A stretch of DNA of 5,721 bases from Limnoglobus sp. (GTDB lineage: Bacteria > Planctomycetota > Planctomycetia > Gemmatales > Gemmataceae), in the NCBI GenBank assembly GCA_025353985.1, contig JANXNT010001010.1, forward strand, positions 1-5,721, given 5' to 3'. Made by a program: the position numbers and the translations under genes. The notes beneath the pieces were generated by a model, which was given only the letters and a program-made list of their open reading frames with translations, made no database searches and was not told where the DNA came from. Below are positions 5,616 through 5,721 of the stretch, piece by piece. Each line of letters opens with the position of its first letter. Position 1 is the stretch's first letter.

Positions 5616-5721
5616 TTTTGTTAGCCCGACGCGCAAGCGAGGGTTCTGGTTTTGTTAGCCCGACGCGCAAGCGAGGGTTCTGGTTTTGTTAGCCCGACGC
5701 GCAAGCGAGGGTTCTGGTTTT
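5616..5721 (+). repeat. 34-bp tandem repeat array with a GCAA-tetraloop hairpin in each unit
   Basis: Three identical 34-base units occupy 5616-5649, 5650-5683 and 5684-5717, and the TTTT of a fourth begins at the window edge, so the array continues. A partial GTTAG at 5611-5615 may be a decayed earlier unit. Each unit can fold on the plus strand as AGCCC pairing with GGGTT (with one G-U), a GA/A internal loop, and CGC pairing with GCG around a GCAA loop (first unit: 5623-5627/5641-5645, 5630-5632/5637-5639, loop 5633-5636). A T-rich stretch follows each hairpin. The array starts 11 bases after the protease stop, so it would form the 3' end of that mRNA. The core resembles a dispersed repeat I recall from planctomycete genomes. 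Function unknown; weak termination or 3'-end protection are possible. Confidence 0.93.

Noticed and set aside
5104..5670. 188-codon minus-strand open frame antisense to the protease
   Set aside because: It starts inside the tandem repeat array and lies opposite a clearly conserved M50 gene, with no recognisable motif.
5616..5721. Possible CRISPR array at the right edge
   Set aside because: The 34-base units are directly adjacent and identical along their whole length; there are no variable spacers and no cas genes.
1..5721. Search for a new defence or mobile system
   Set aside because: No nuclease, helicase, reverse transcriptase, toxin-antitoxin, integrase or transposase motif is visible, and the genes are typical planctomycete envelope and export functions.

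Overview
The window looks like chromosomal DNA from a planctomycete, probably a Gemmata-like lineage. Three things point there: a DUF1559 prepilin-like protein beginning MRLKKGFTLIELLVV, a small transthyretin-like lipoprotein gene directly upstream of it, and 3'-terminal repeats with the core TTAGCCCGACGCGCAAGCGA, which I remember as common in planctomycete genomes (memory, not searched). The phylum is fairly secure; the genus is not.

Layout: six genes lie on the minus strand and one on the plus strand. Read in their direction of transcription, the minus-strand genes are a secreted ThuA-domain protein (4280-3447), a secreted Gly/Tyr-rich protein (3244-2705), a TylF/MycF-type O-methyltransferase (2677-1724), a family 2 glycosyltransferase (1727-852), a small lipoprotein (769-362), and the N-terminal 100 codons of a DUF1559 protein that runs off the left edge (301-1). 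On the plus strand, diverging from the ThuA gene, is an M50 (site-2-protease-like) intramembrane metalloprotease (4444-5604). Eleven bases after its stop a 34-bp tandem repeat starts and continues past the right edge.

How the genes fit together: the methyltransferase and glycosyltransferase overlap by ATGA and are almost certainly translationally coupled, suggesting a pair that builds or methylates a glycan. The Gly/Tyr-rich gene ends 27 bases upstream of the methyltransferase and may share its transcript. The lipoprotein and DUF1559 genes form a second small unit with a possible promoter of their own. ThuA and the M50 protease share a 163-bp divergent promoter region. Most products are predicted to be exported or membrane-bound, so the common theme is the cell envelope.

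I see no mobile element, tRNA, rRNA, CRISPR array or recognisable defence system. The most unusual items are the hairpin-forming 34-bp tandem array, the Cys/His-rich ThuA protein, the PMDCGR variant and charged tail of the protease, and the octapeptide-repeat secreted protein. None amounts to a demonstrated new system.
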